Part shown: positions 29,201 to 36,415 of the stretch, one piece after another
How the letters are laid out: the number at the start of each line of letters is the position of its first letter
Position numbering within the stretch: position 1 is the first letter of the stretch
DNA from: Hymenobacter cheonanensis
GTDB taxonomy: Bacteria > Bacteroidota > Bacteroidia > Cytophagales > Hymenobacteraceae
DNA: 64,000 nucleotides
Reading direction: 5' to 3'
Assembly: GCF_030581075.1 (NCBI RefSeq)
Contig: NZ_JAUQSW010000003.1
Location: forward strand, 372,001 to 436,000
Program-made: the position numbers and the translations under genes
Notes under the pieces: model-generated
The model's database searches: none
Told to the model about the DNA's origin: nothing
Seen by the model: only the letters and a program-made list of their open reading frames with translations

Positions 29201-29499
29201 TCGAATACGTGCACCTCAAGGACCAGCGCGCCGCCGGCCTGGAGCCGATAAACCAGCTCAGTGGCTACCGTTACCAGGCCGGGCTAGGGTACTACGAGAG
29301 CCCACGCGACGCGGCCGCCAACTTCTTTTTGAGCGAGGTGCCGCGCGGCACGCACGTCTTCGAGTACCGGCTGCGGGCTAGCCAGGCCGGAAATTTTTCG
29401 GGCGGCCTCAGCCAGGTGCAGTGCCTGTACGCGCCCGAGTTTGGGGCTACATCGGCGGGCCAGCGGCTGGCCATTGCGCCGCAGGTAGCAGGCCGCTAG
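23227..29499 (+). CDS. Alpha-2-macroglobulin family protein with thioester motif
   Basis: A 2,090-aa exported protein (signal peptide about residues 1-20). After a helical N-domain come macroglobulin-like beta domains; RAIYRPGQTVYFKGIL (about residue 625) marks the MG2-type fold. The A2M signature TAFWQPALRTDQNGDVVLEF is near residue 1273. A thioester motif CSEQ (Cys 1535, Gln 1538) precedes the alpha-helical thioester domain, so it could trap proteases covalently. It is larger than E. coli A2M (about 1,650 aa). Two odd insertions are seen: a lower-GC segment (about 26600-26990) encoding a TonB-plug-like ALQGKVAGV, and an in-frame hairpin repeat at 27558-27596. No penicillin-binding protein 1C gene is adjacent. 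Confidence 0.9.
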   Translation: MRYFLLFCCLLMTVFLADSAAPGPPSPLAAQWKKIDALLAREQTASAAPLVEKIYQQAKKENNAPAYVRALLYKIRLLENKENDADEKAIALLEKDLKTAQFPARPILHSLLGGLYSAYYNEHRYQLYERTSGAAPTTDPATPGRADGGTSLATWDAGRLGAAIVRHYEQSVADEPQRQLKTTLADLGDLATGGDTEGRALRPTLYDLLAQRAIAGLQNQELFVTKPEQQWQPTEPRLFGSAQEFAALKLSAPVADSLNGQLLALRLLQRLTAARLAANNPAALADVDLQRLDYVHGLTEGTDVASQYEPALARLAEQYKALPISTEFIAKQAEARRTAGDNVAAVALTRAAEARFPKSRGAARARQLRAEMEQPELAFSAAEMVVPGQPWRLDLTTRNVPELHAWAYRITAKEWQQGTGYDPQNRPLAKRFARALKAAPAATWAVPLPAHPLDYKEQKLAAAGAALPAGYYLILLSNKAQLSTDPAVKSAPAGTVTAYAVLGASQLSLVHRTNAATGTTSLLLLDRASGAPLAGVKNQANFSVYNRTTQRDDRRLGEVLPTSATGEVEIPGPNKASDALGREQLSGVRSWLGRDTLLTPLNAYYFPGRQNEAEQAQRRTFLFTDRAIYRPGQTVYFKGILTQSLGGKASLLTGQPVSVRLVDVNGQTVQTLTFTTSDFSSFNGSLVLPTGLLNGEMQLQTDHGSLSFAVEDYKRPTFLVTLDSVPGRPQLGQPLTLNGRARAYAGQATDGASVKYRITRRELWPLFDYGFGGGRGIMRPGPRGGTQEIAHGTTTTDAEGRFAITFTPPLVPKQSSRGRWEPGYLFEVTADVTDAAGETRTGTRYVVLGRNPLSLRLAGPDQADKARLPAFTLLGTNATGEPLPATGTLRLLARRYRSNPPGVPGPAPETTDNELPAELVKTLPFDTHASPVLDLRAALASLPTGRYRLEAQAAGADSARASLDFTLFDSNAATVPFATPDWFVALADTVAPGQSAAVLLGSSEADARILLEVERGGQLLRREWLTLKAGEQRRLAVASGSADARGPLYIHTTQVRDGRLYRHDATVQVTEQPQPLRLAIATFRDRLAPGQRETWRLTIRQANGRPADAELLATLYDQSLDVFRPHSFQGLEFGGNYFPARFGWQGNFGEFNSESYATTNDGLGPKEVRYPQLNDWQRHLDEVPDQEELKDKVVSTITVKGNSDMYEPSGKIGAPSAGPSRRARAASPMMALQGKVAGVAISGNGYVHAEDSNAQPKTAPDLTTIAARSDFRETAFWQPALRTDQNGDVVLEFQMPEAVTRWQLLALAHDRSLHTGQLARQLVTQKEIQITPNAPRFLRPGDAFTFPAKFSNLTDHATSGTAQLFLLDAATGQDITSQLLKGPAQLPVSAAAHQSAALGWELAIPADFAPVAVTYRVVAQTSGEAEPTAEASANAKGKKKNRQAPLPRRGGAGGGATYSDGEENTLPVLPNRILITESLPLPLAGPGTREFELKKLTSTASPTRRNYSLTLEMTANPAWYAVQSLPYLLEYPYECSEQTFARLYANLLAAQILKSNPRFRTVLAEWQRQAQSGTAAQQNALASKLAQNQELKNILLQETPWVRDAQGETERLARLSSLFDEVRLKAETTRTLAKLQAMQLPDGSFPWFEKMPADRYITQLIVAGFGKLQKLGAFDASQDNAARNILQHALHYLDGALARDYAELRRQKAVKLADNHLDDLEIQALYARSFWLAQPVAAEAQPAYAYYRTQAASHWAGRTRYLQAQLALALFRENAKAPAAQAVMQALAENALHSPELGMYWKDVQPGYYWREAPVETQATLIEAFDEIKNAQKAVDELKLWLLAHKQTHSWESTRATADACYALLLRGTSWLAPAQPLQVSMGGQAIRPEATQAGTGYYRQTWPAADIQPAQGKVTVTKTDAGPAWGALYWQYFEDLDKVTPAASPLSVERQLYRETRTAAGPQLERITTATPLRVGDALVVRLVLRTNRALEYVHLKDQRAAGLEPINQLSGYRYQAGLGYYESPRDAAANFFLSEVPRGTHVFEYRLRASQAGNFSGGLSQVQCLYAPEFGATSAGQRLAIAPQVAGR
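27558..27596. repeat. Palindromic GC repeat inserted in frame in the alpha-2-macroglobulin gene
   Basis: CCCCTCCCC (27559-27567) pairs with GGGGAGGGG (27572-27580), followed by a CCGGGGGTGGGG tail. The encoded peptide PLPRRGGAGGGA is unlike its surroundings and follows a lysine-rich stretch. It looks like a genome-wide intergenic repeat that landed inside a gene without breaking the frame. Confidence 0.6.
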
Positions 29500-29612
29500 G
29501 GTAAGTCAGACAGGTTTTCTTCAGAAAGTATGGCGCCTACTGCGGGGTGGCCGGCCAGGGTGCCCAGGCAAAATGCCGGGCCCAGCGGGCCCCCCACCCC
29601 GCCCGCCGTGGC

Positions 29613-29643
29613 TTGCGCGGGTGGCCGGTGGCGCCTATTTTTG
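29613..29643 (+). promoter_or_regulatory. Candidate promoter for the Lys/Arg/Ala-rich secreted protein
   Basis: TTG (29613-29615) is followed after 20 nt by TATTTTTG (29636-29643), near the Bacteroidota layout TTTG-N19-21-TAnnTTTG. The gene start is 28 nt downstream. Confidence 0.5.
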
Positions 29644-29671
29644 TTTTTTCTAATTATCCAGTAAGTTATTG

Positions 29672-30370
29672 ATGAGGAAGCTAATTGTATTACTGGCCTT
29701 GTCGCTGAGCACTTCAGCGGCGTGGGCCCAGGCCGAGAAAGCCCAAGTCGTTACCAAACTGCCCGGCGAAGAAAGCCTGAGCACCCGCGAGCGGGCCGAG
29801 CGCGATTTTCTGATGCCGGTGCGCCGCAAGAAGGCCGCCGAACTGCCCAAGCCCACGGCCTCGGCCGAGCAGCTGGCCAGCGCCGCCCCCGAAACCGACG
29901 CCACCGCCCACTACAGCGAAGCCGCCGCCGACCCCCGCACCGAGGAGGTAGCCGCCATTGCCCACGAAACCAGCGCCGCCAGCCGCCGCGCCGCCCGCCG
30001 GGCTCGCCTGCGGGCCATCGAGCGGGCCGAGGAGCGCGCCGCCGAAGCCCGGGCCGAGCGCCGGGCCGAAGCCCGCCGCGCTGCCCGCCACAGCAGCCAC
30101 GCAAGCAAGAGCAGCAAAGCCAGCAAGCACAGCAAATCGACCAAGGCCAGCCGCGCCAAAGAAGCCCGCGAAGCCCGGCACAGCAAGGCTAGCCGCAAAT
30201 CGACAGCGGCCAAGCACCACACCAGCGAGAAGGCCAGCCGCAGCAAAAAAGCCACGTCGCACAAAGCCAAGAAGGAAACCACCAAAAAGGCTCATCACGC
30301 GGCCGGGAAAAAAGTGAAGGCCAAAGCCAAAACCAAAGCGGCTACCACCAAGCACAAGCGCCGCCGCTAG
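29672..30370 (+). CDS. Secreted, strongly basic Lys/Arg/Ala/His-rich low-complexity protein
   Basis: A 232-aa protein with a clear signal peptide (LLALSLSTSAAWAQ). An acidic/neutral segment (about 20-100) is followed by a long Ala/Arg/Glu helix (about 105-145) and then a Ser/Lys/Ala/His tail to the end (THKRRR-like). The tail resembles histone H1 or other polycations. It could bind nucleic acid or polyanionic surface polymers in the periplasm; no family is recognised. The ATG at 29672 is preferred to the adjacent TTG. Confidence 0.7.
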   Translation: MRKLIVLLALSLSTSAAWAQAEKAQVVTKLPGEESLSTRERAERDFLMPVRRKKAAELPKPTASAEQLASAAPETDATAHYSEAAADPRTEEVAAIAHETSAASRRAARRARLRAIERAEERAAEARAERRAEARRAARHSSHASKSSKASKHSKSTKASRAKEAREARHSKASRKSTAAKHHTSEKASRSKKATSHKAKKETTKKAHHAAGKKVKAKAKTKAATTKHKRRR

Positions 30371-30383
30371 GCTGGCAAAAGCC

Positions 30384-30417
30384 AAAAAAAGCCCGGCTGC
30401 AAGGCCGGGCTTTTTTT
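30384..30417. terminator. Bidirectional terminator
   Basis: AGCCCGGC/GCCGGGCT stem with a TGCAA-type loop, an A-run on the left and a T-run on the right. It serves the basic protein gene and the convergent ferredoxin gene. Confidence 0.87.
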
Positions 30418-30477
30418 AGTAGTACAAGTTCGGATGTGCGGCTATCAAAGGCGGGCCAAAGCCCGCCCGGCAGCCAG

Positions 30478-30801
30478 CTACTCGCCGCTGCCCGCCACGC
30501 GCACCACCAGCCCATCGAGGTTGGGGGCGAGGCGAATCTGGCAGCTCAGGCGGCTGGTTTCGTGCAGCACGGGCAGCGTGTCGAGCATGGCCCATTCGTC
30601 GTCGCTGGGTTCGGGCAGGGGCGGGCCGGCTAGTATCTCAACGTGGCAGGTGGCGCACAAAGCCATGCCGCCGCAGGTAGCCTGAATGGGGTAGTCGCTG
30701 GCCTTTAGCAACTCCATCAGGCTCAGGCCCATGTCGGTAGGGCCTTCCAGCTCGCGCCGCTGGCCGGGCGCTTCTTCTACGTAAATGCGTATATCACTCA
30801 T
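30478..30801 (-). CDS. [2Fe-2S] ferredoxin, partner of ferredoxin-NADP reductase
   Basis: A 107-aa ferredoxin. Cluster ligands are seen in ATCGGMALCATCH and a distal cysteine in RLSCQIRL. It lies directly downstream of a ferredoxin-NADP reductase on the same strand, so the two likely work as a pair. The genes are separated by a near-perfect hairpin repeat of 26-bp arms. Confidence 0.88.
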   Translation of the reverse strand: MSDIRIYVEEAPGQRRELEGPTDMGLSLMELLKASDYPIQATCGGMALCATCHVEILAGPPLPEPSDDEWAMLDTLPVLHETSRLSCQIRLAPNLDGLVVRVAGSGE

Positions 30802-30814
30802 AAATGGGAGTTAG

Positions 30815-30896
30815 GAGTTAGGAGTTGTGAGTTGTGAGTTGAGACGGCGCCCAATAAGCAGCCAGCTCTTACCTCACAACTCACAACTCTTAACTC
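30815..30896. repeat. Inverted repeat of GAGTT(A/G)TGA units between reductase and ferredoxin
   Basis: Arms 30815-30840 and 30871-30896 pair over 26 bp with two mismatches, around a 30-nt loop. The arms are made of tandem GAGTTGTGAGTTGTGA-like units. The right arm reaches into the reductase stop codon. It is the same style as the element at 8359-8451. Confidence 0.85.
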
Positions 30897-31912
30897 TACA
30901 AAGTGGGTACCCCGTTGACGGTGGTGTATTTGAGGGTGTATTTTTTGTCGGGGTAGATGTACTTGAACGCCCCCTGGCACATGAGCGCCGCCTCGTGGAA
31001 GCCGCACAAAATGAGCTTCAGCTTGCCAGGGTAGGTGTTGATGTCGCCGATGGCGTACACGCCGGGCAGCGAGGTGCTGTAGTCGACGGTGTTCACCAGC
31101 ACGGCGTCGTTTTCGAGGTCCAGGCCCCACTCGCCGATGGGCCCTAGCTTGGGCGTGAGGCCGAACAGCGGCACAAAAGCATCGAGCGGCACGGTTTCGG
31201 CCTCGCCATTATTGCCGGTAATGGTGACCTGCTCCAGGTGGCCGTTGCCGTGCAGGTGCGTCACGTTGGAGCTGAGTACTAGCTTGATGCGGCCGGCTTC
31301 GTGCAGGTTTTTTACTTTCTCGGCCGAGTCGGCCGCGCCGCGGAAGGTGGTGCCGCGGTGCACCAGGGTCACCTCGCTGGCCACGTTGGCCAGGAAATTG
31401 GTCCAGTCGAGGGCTGAGTCGCCGCCGCCGGCAATCACGATTTTTTTGTCGCGGAAGTGCTCGGGGTCGCGCACCATGTAGTGCACGCCTTTGCCGCCCT
31501 CAAAGCGCTCCAGGTTTTCGACAGCCGGCTTGCGCGGCTCAAACGAGCCTAGCCCGCCCGCAATGGCCACGGCCTTGCACTGAATCTCGGTGCCGTCGGT
31601 GGTGTAGAGCTGAAACGAGCCGTCGTCGAGCTTGGCAAAGCGCTCGACGCGCTCTCCCAAAGTAAACGTGGGGTGGAAGGGCTCGATTTGCTTCATGAGG
31701 TTGTCGACCAGGTCGCCGGCCAAAATCTCGGGGTAGCCCGGGATGTCGTAAATCGGCTTTTTGGGATAAATCTCGGACAGCTGCCCGCCCGGCTGGGGCA
31801 GGGCGTCTACCACGTGGCAGCGCAGCTTGAGGAGTCCGGCTTCGAAAACAGCAAACAGGCCCACCGGGCCAGCCCCGATGATGCAGATATCAGTGGAAAT
31901 TACAGCGGCCAT
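30896..31912 (-). CDS. Ferredoxin-NADP reductase, thioredoxin-reductase-like (YumC type)
   Basis: A 338-aa FAD/NAD(P) enzyme. The FAD motif is CIIGAGPVGLFAVFEAG (about residues 10-26), the NADPH motif is IVIAGGGDSALDWT (about 158-171), and a GVYAIGDINTYPGK flavin motif is near the C-terminus. The redox-active CxxC of thioredoxin reductase is absent, which points to the YumC-type ferredoxin reductase. It exchanges electrons between NADPH and the ferredoxin encoded next to it. Confidence 0.9.
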   Translation of the reverse strand: MAAVISTDICIIGAGPVGLFAVFEAGLLKLRCHVVDALPQPGGQLSEIYPKKPIYDIPGYPEILAGDLVDNLMKQIEPFHPTFTLGERVERFAKLDDGSFQLYTTDGTEIQCKAVAIAGGLGSFEPRKPAVENLERFEGGKGVHYMVRDPEHFRDKKIVIAGGGDSALDWTNFLANVASEVTLVHRGTTFRGAADSAEKVKNLHEAGRIKLVLSSNVTHLHGNGHLEQVTITGNNGEAETVPLDAFVPLFGLTPKLGPIGEWGLDLENDAVLVNTVDYSTSLPGVYAIGDINTYPGKLKLILCGFHEAALMCQGAFKYIYPDKKYTLKYTTVNGVPTL

Positions 31913-31947
31913 TCAGGAGGGAAAAGCGTGAGTCTTTAGAATGATTA

Positions 31948-31955
31948 CAAAGATA
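31948..31955 (-). promoter_or_regulatory. Candidate -7 element TATCTTTG for reductase-ferredoxin transcript
   Basis: On the minus strand TATCTTTG fits TAnnTTTG and lies about 36 nt before the reductase start. Confidence 0.45.
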
Positions 31956-32124
31956 CGGCCGGGCTGCCGGGGCTAGCGGCTGCCCAACCATAGGTTCGCG
32001 AAATGAGGCAGTAGAAAGCTGATTTCTTAACAATTAGGTAATCAATAAGATTCTGGCCGCGCTGAACTTTGCGGTCTGGTACTACCCCATTTTTTCTTCA
32101 TTTTCTTCTTTTTCCACAAGTTTC

Positions 32125-33012
32125 ATGAAGCTCAATTACTTCCGCCTGGGCAGCAGCGCGCTGCTCGTAGCCCTTGCCGCCGCCTGCTCGCCGCTAGGCC
32201 AGCAAATCGCCCCGGCACCCACCAGCAGCACCTACGCCGATGCCACGGCCACCCGCGACGATAACATGGCCCTCGGCAACCCGAGCGGCGCCGTAACCGA
32301 CGCCACCAACTACCCCAACAACTACCTGCTCGCCAAGAGCCAGTACACCATGTCGTATAGCCGCGACCAGGGCAAGCCCAACTGGGTAAGCTGGCACCTG
32401 AGCGCGGCCTGGCTGGGCAGCACCGCCCGCCAGGATAATTTTGCCGCCGATGCCAGCCTGCCCAGCTCGTGGTACCACGTGGGGGCCACCAGCTACAGCG
32501 GCTCGGGCTTCGACCGGGGCCACAACTGCCCCAGCGCCGACCGCACCGGCTCGGTGGCCGACAACTCGGCTACCTTCCTGATGAGCAACATGATGCCCCA
32601 GGCGCCCACCAACAACCAGCAAACCTGGGCCAACCTCGAAAACTACTGCCGCACCCTCGTGAACGCCGGCAACGAGCTGTACATCATTGCGGGCAGCTAC
32701 GGCAAGGGCGGCACCGGCACCAACGGCACGTACTCGACCATCGACAGCGGCCGCATTACGGTGCCCAGCAACTGCTGGAAGGTGGTAGTGGTGCTGCCCG
32801 TGGGCACCTCCGACGTGAGCCGCATCACAAGCAGCACCCGCGTTATCGCCATCAACACGCCCAACACCAACTCCATCAGCACCAGCTGGGGCAGCTACCG
32901 CACCACCGTGGATGCCATCGAAAGCGCCACCGGCTACAACCTGCTCTCGGCCGTGTCCAGCACCATCCAGAGCAGCATCGAGTCGAAGGTCGATACCGGC
33001 CCCACCAACTAG
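32125..33012 (+). CDS. DNA/RNA non-specific endonuclease, secreted lipoprotein
   Basis: A 295-aa nuclease of the Serratia NucA/EndA family. The catalytic DRGH motif appears in GFDRGHNCPSADRTG (about residues 130-144). An Asn-containing helix NMMPQAPTNNQQTW supplies the metal ligand, and WANLENYC follows. The N-terminal lipobox ALAAAC indicates lipidation and attachment to the outer membrane, so the role is likely extracellular DNA use or defence. An AT-rich region upstream carries GAACTTTG, a weak -7 candidate. Confidence 0.9.
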   Translation: MKLNYFRLGSSALLVALAAACSPLGQQIAPAPTSSTYADATATRDDNMALGNPSGAVTDATNYPNNYLLAKSQYTMSYSRDQGKPNWVSWHLSAAWLGSTARQDNFAADASLPSSWYHVGATSYSGSGFDRGHNCPSADRTGSVADNSATFLMSNMMPQAPTNNQQTWANLENYCRTLVNAGNELYIIAGSYGKGGTGTNGTYSTIDSGRITVPSNCWKVVVVLPVGTSDVSRITSSTRVIAINTPNTNSISTSWGSYRTTVDAIESATGYNLLSAVSSTIQSSIESKVDTGPTN

Positions 33013-33034
33013 CCCGGGCTAGCCCCGCATCAGC

Positions 33035-33071
33035 AAAAAGAGCCTTCGCACCGTGCGAAGGCTCTTTTTTT
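33035..33071. terminator. Bidirectional terminator between nuclease and sigma factor
   Basis: GAGCCTTCGCAC pairs with its complement around a CG loop, with an A-run before and a T-run after. It serves both convergent genes. Confidence 0.9.
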
Positions 33072-33111
33072 GGCTTGGTTAGCAGCCAAAGGAAGCAAGC
33101 GGCGCTTGCTT

Positions 33112-33651
33112 TTAGTTGATGCGGCGGGCCAGCGCCCGAATAATGCGCCGGCCCCGCGACTTAACGGTGCCCAGCGGCAGCTGGAGCGTCTCGGCCGCCT
33201 CGGCCTGGGTGTAGCCCTGCACATACAGCAGCTCCACCAGCTGGCGGTCGGCGGGCCCCAGCAGGGCTAGCCAGTCGAGCACGCCCACGTGCTCGGGCCG
33301 AAAGCCGGTGGGGGCGGCCAGATGCAGCACCTCGGCCTCGGTAAGCGAGTGGGTGCGCTGCGAGGTGCGCCGGGCCGTGCGCAGCCGGTCGATGGCCAGG
33401 TTGCGGGCAATGGTCAGGGCCCAGGTAAAAAGCCGGCCCTTGCCTTTGTCGTAGCTGGGAAAAGTCAGCCAGAACTTGAGCATGGTTTCCTGCAAAATGT
33501 CCTGGGCCAGCTCTTCCTGGCGCACCACGCGCCAGATGGTGTGGTACAGGGCGCGGTGGTAGTTCTTGTAAAAAAAGGCCATCGCCAGCTCGTCCCGGGC
33601 ATATAATCGTTGGACGAGCTGGCTTTCTGCGTCTGGCTCAAGCAGTTTCAT
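33112..33651 (-). CDS. RNA polymerase sigma factor, ECF family
   Basis: A 179-aa sigma-70 factor of two domains. Region 2 includes AQDILQETMLKFWLTF and the -10 recognition helix; region 4 includes LYVQGYTQAEAAETLQLPLG and TVKSRGRRIIR. No anti-sigma gene lies downstream: the next sequence is a terminator and the convergent nuclease. The ATG at 33651 is chosen over an in-frame TTG 9 bp upstream. Confidence 0.9.
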   Translation of the reverse strand: MKLLEPDAESQLVQRLYARDELAMAFFYKNYHRALYHTIWRVVRQEELAQDILQETMLKFWLTFPSYDKGKGRLFTWALTIARNLAIDRLRTARRTSQRTHSLTEAEVLHLAAPTGFRPEHVGVLDWLALLGPADRQLVELLYVQGYTQAEAAETLQLPLGTVKSRGRRIIRALARRIN

Positions 33652-33842
33652 TAGCGGCAACTAGGTAGAACGAGCCCGACTTACGCCGCTGGGCAAGCCC
33701 CCGGTTTTAGGGGCTGCCGAAAATAAATAAATAATTTATCGGAACTTTTTTGGTTGAAAAAGTATCCAGCCCGCCCAGTAAGAGCGAATGGAACGAGCAT
33801 GAAACCAAGGGCTTAGGTGCGAGCAAAGAAATTGACCGCAAG

Positions 33843-34502
33843 CTAGATAGTACCCCAAATGGCATTGGCTATAGCAAGCATACCCTTATCGTTTGGGTGG
33901 TTGGCAACGCCCGGGTTCTGATGCTGCCCGATGGCGCGGTTGTCGAGTTCATCGCCCAGCTTCGCCAGCGAAAGGAAGCGCACATTATGCGCCTTGCACA
34001 CCCAGCGCATGATATCGGTAGCGGGGTTGCCACCCCAGAACGAGCCCGCCACCACAATCCGGGTCAGGGGGCTATGCAGGTAATCGAGCAGGCGCGAAAA
34101 ATGCGTGGCGAAACTGTGCTCCTCCACGGTTGCGCCCGCTACGTTTTCGCCCACCCGAATAATAAGCAGCTCGGGCTCAAACGCACGCACGAAGGCTAGC
34201 TGCGCCAGGTCGTACTTCCAATAGGTATTTTCCCAGGCTGCGATGTTCTCAAATAACAGCTGGGCGTGGGGCAGGCGCTTTTGAAAGCGCTTCTAGAGTA
34301 GATGAACGAAGTCTTTGTCCTGAGAAGTTGCCGCCATGCCCCAATTGTGCGGCCAGTGAATTTCCGCCAGGGGTGGGTGCCGCGTAATGCTGTTGCCCAG
34401 CACGATAATCTTGCCATAGGCAGGCTTGTCGGTTGCCAACAGCCTAGCCGGCACCAGCGTTTTGGTCAGGCGGAAGCCACCTTTGATTATCCGGGAAAGC
34501 AT
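33843..34502 (-). pseudogene. SGNH/GDSL hydrolase-like gene broken by an in-frame stop
   Basis: Reading from the ATG at 34502, one frame runs to the stop at 33843 but is cut by a single TAG at 34293-34295. Before it lies IIVLGNSIT (a GNSIT variant of block I). After it come VVAGSFWGGNPATD and ANHPNDKGM, the catalytic HPND-type block. Both halves are in the same frame, so one substitution would restore a protein of about 219 aa. It has no signal peptide. A sequencing error or a recent nonsense mutation are both possible. Confidence 0.7.
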
Positions 34503-34883
34503 AAATGATGTAAATGATATTACAAATTTGTGCCATAAACGTGATAATTTTTTTACAAAATGGTTATTGATTGAAAAATATACTGCTCCGCGCTCCTGCC
34601 ACCGGCCAGCGTTGCCAGCAGCAGGCCGGTTTGCCCTAGCTTGCTGGGAAGCCATGAGTAGGAAAGGAATTGGTGGGCCTACGGCCATTTCCTGCGCGCC
34701 ACTCTGCCGGGCGCCAAAGGGCCAGGGTTCGGCTGCCCTGCAGCCGAACCCTGGCGGTATTCTGTAATTCTGAAATTTGATTTGCGTGCCGGGCGCCGCC
34801 TGCTGCCAGCGGCGCGTTCGCAAGTGTCGGCAGACCTTGCCAGCAGCGTGGGTGGCCCGGTGCCAGCTGCCCCATTAGGCATA
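34503..34883. other. Gene-free stretch with a perfect 15-bp hairpin
   Basis: About 380 nt upstream of the SGNH pseudogene. The first 80 nt are AT-rich and probably held its promoter. At 34721-34755 GCCAGGGTTCGGCTG pairs exactly with the following arm around a 5-nt loop. No convincing gene is seen. Confidence 0.6.
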
Positions 34884-34918
34884 AAAAAAGGCCCTCAGCA
34901 TGCGCTGAGGGCCTTTTT
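34884..34918. terminator. Terminator at the host-prophage junction
   Basis: GGCCCTCAGC pairs with GCTGAGGGCC around an ATGC loop, with an A-run before and T-run after. It probably ends the leftward integrase transcript or an unseen host transcript. Confidence 0.8.
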
Positions 34919-34944
34919 CGTGGTCGTATAAGTTCTTTGGTTTT

Positions 34945-35035
34945 GTATCCAAATGGGGCGCATTGTAGCCTATTGTCCGCTCTTTGCGCCTAGCGGCGGC
35001 TTTGTGCTGCAATGAAATACAACTGGCTACAATGC
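34945..35035. other. Putative attachment-site region beside the integrase
   Basis: An exact 11-bp inverted pair, GCATTGTAGCC (34960-34970) and GGCTACAATGC (35025-35035), lies 34 bp beyond the integrase stop. The pair extends to GCATTGTAGCCnnTTG on both arms. The nonamer GTATCCAAA (34945-34953) also occurs as the half-site of the palindrome at 61630-61648. The attR partner lies outside the window, so the core cannot be proven. Confidence 0.45.
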
Positions 35036-35068
35036 AGAGCTAAAAAACCGCCGCCAAAATCGCCACCT

Positions 35069-36409
35069 TTACGCGGCCCGGCGTTTGGTGGATTTGCGCA
35101 TAAACTGCTGCACAATTTCCAGCTCATCGACGCCCACGTAGGCATTGAACGCTTCCTCTGTTTGGTGGCCGGTGGCTTGCATTATCGTGCGCGACGGTAC
35201 GCCCTGGTAGAGCTTCAGCGTGACGAAGGTTTTGCGGCCGATTTTAGTGGTAAGCTTTAGCCTGGTCAAGCCAACCATGCGCTGCACTACCTTCAGAAAC
35301 TCGTTGGCCCGGTAGCACTCGGGCACCAGCAGCGAGTAGGGGGTAGGGTGCTCGTAGCGCTCGGCTAGTTCGACGGGCTTAAAAATTGCGTCGTCGTAAA
35401 ATGGAATATATACCGTCACATCACTCTTAGCGATGCTATCGAGTACGATGAGGTTGCCGCGCACGTGCTCCCAGGCGGCCCGATTGGCGTCGCTGATGCG
35501 TAGGCCAGTGTAGCAGCACTGCAAAAACTTGTCGCGGGCTAGCTCCACGTGCTCTATCCACGCCGCCAGTGAATCGTCGTCCTGATGCTTGCCAGTGTAG
35601 CGGCCTAGCTCCAGGCGCAGGGCTGCCAGCTGCTCACGAGTAGCCTGGTCGCTGAAATTCAAATCAGCCACCTGGTGCAGTTCCTTTTCGGTCAGGGCAT
35701 CCACTTTGCCCTTCTGGGTAGAGGCCACGAACTTGCGCACGTGGCGGTGCACCGGCAAATCCTCCTCCGTCTCGACCCAGGCCAGGAAGGTCTTTAGCCG
35801 GCTAATGTGCTTGCCGAAGGTGTTGAGGCCTTGGCCTAGCTCATCAAGCATGTAGGTGCGAAAATCCTGATAAAAGGCTAAGTCCAGGGCTCCCACTTGC
35901 AGTTTGATGCCCCGCGCCGCTTGGTAGTCCAGAAACCGTTGCAGCGTGGCTAGGAAGCCGGCTTTGGTTGTTTTAGACAGCGGTTTGCCCGAGCCCTTGC
36001 GTGGTCGGTTCACCTGCTCCAGTATCCACTTGCGCTGCAAGCTCTCGAAATCCGTGGTGGGCCCAGCTGCTGCCGGTTCTGGCTGCTGCGCCACCACTGG
36101 CTTTAACGCAAGCGCCGCATCAACGGCCGCTTTCAATTCCTCTTTGGGCAGGCGCCGGCCCTGTTTGGTGGCCAGGGCCTGCGCATCGGCAGCTGCTTCG
36201 GCTGCCCGGTTGAGCCGAGGGTTGATGCTCGCATGAGCAGTGTCGCGCCGCACCTTTACTTGTTGGCCATCCTCATCCCAATGCTCAGGCAGTACCACGG
36301 CGCCGGTGCCTAGCCGGATACGATTGCCCTCCCACCATATCGTAAGCTGAATTTGGGCGGTGCCATCGGCTGCCAAGCGGTCAAGGCGCAGCTGGCGGGT
36401 GATTTTCAT
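35069..36409 (-). CDS. Tyrosine-type site-specific integrase
   Basis: A 446-aa integrase with an N-terminal arm-binding domain, a SAM-like core-binding domain (about 115-240, TTKAGFLATLQRFLDYQAAR) and a catalytic domain. Catalytic positions are visible as Arg in CCYTGLRISD (about 303), Arg in GRKTFVTLKL (about 390), His in ATGHQTEEA (about 411) and Tyr in AYVGVDE (about 423). The usual HxxR box is replaced by GRK, as in many Bacteroidota integrases. It is transcribed outward, away from the prophage. Confidence 0.93.
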   Translation of the reverse strand: MKITRQLRLDRLAADGTAQIQLTIWWEGNRIRLGTGAVVLPEHWDEDGQQVKVRRDTAHASINPRLNRAAEAAADAQALATKQGRRLPKEELKAAVDAALALKPVVAQQPEPAAAGPTTDFESLQRKWILEQVNRPRKGSGKPLSKTTKAGFLATLQRFLDYQAARGIKLQVGALDLAFYQDFRTYMLDELGQGLNTFGKHISRLKTFLAWVETEEDLPVHRHVRKFVASTQKGKVDALTEKELHQVADLNFSDQATREQLAALRLELGRYTGKHQDDDSLAAWIEHVELARDKFLQCCYTGLRISDANRAAWEHVRGNLIVLDSIAKSDVTVYIPFYDDAIFKPVELAERYEHPTPYSLLVPECYRANEFLKVVQRMVGLTRLKLTTKIGRKTFVTLKLYQGVPSRTIMQATGHQTEEAFNAYVGVDELEIVQQFMRKSTKRRAA

Positions 36410-36415
36410 GTGTGT

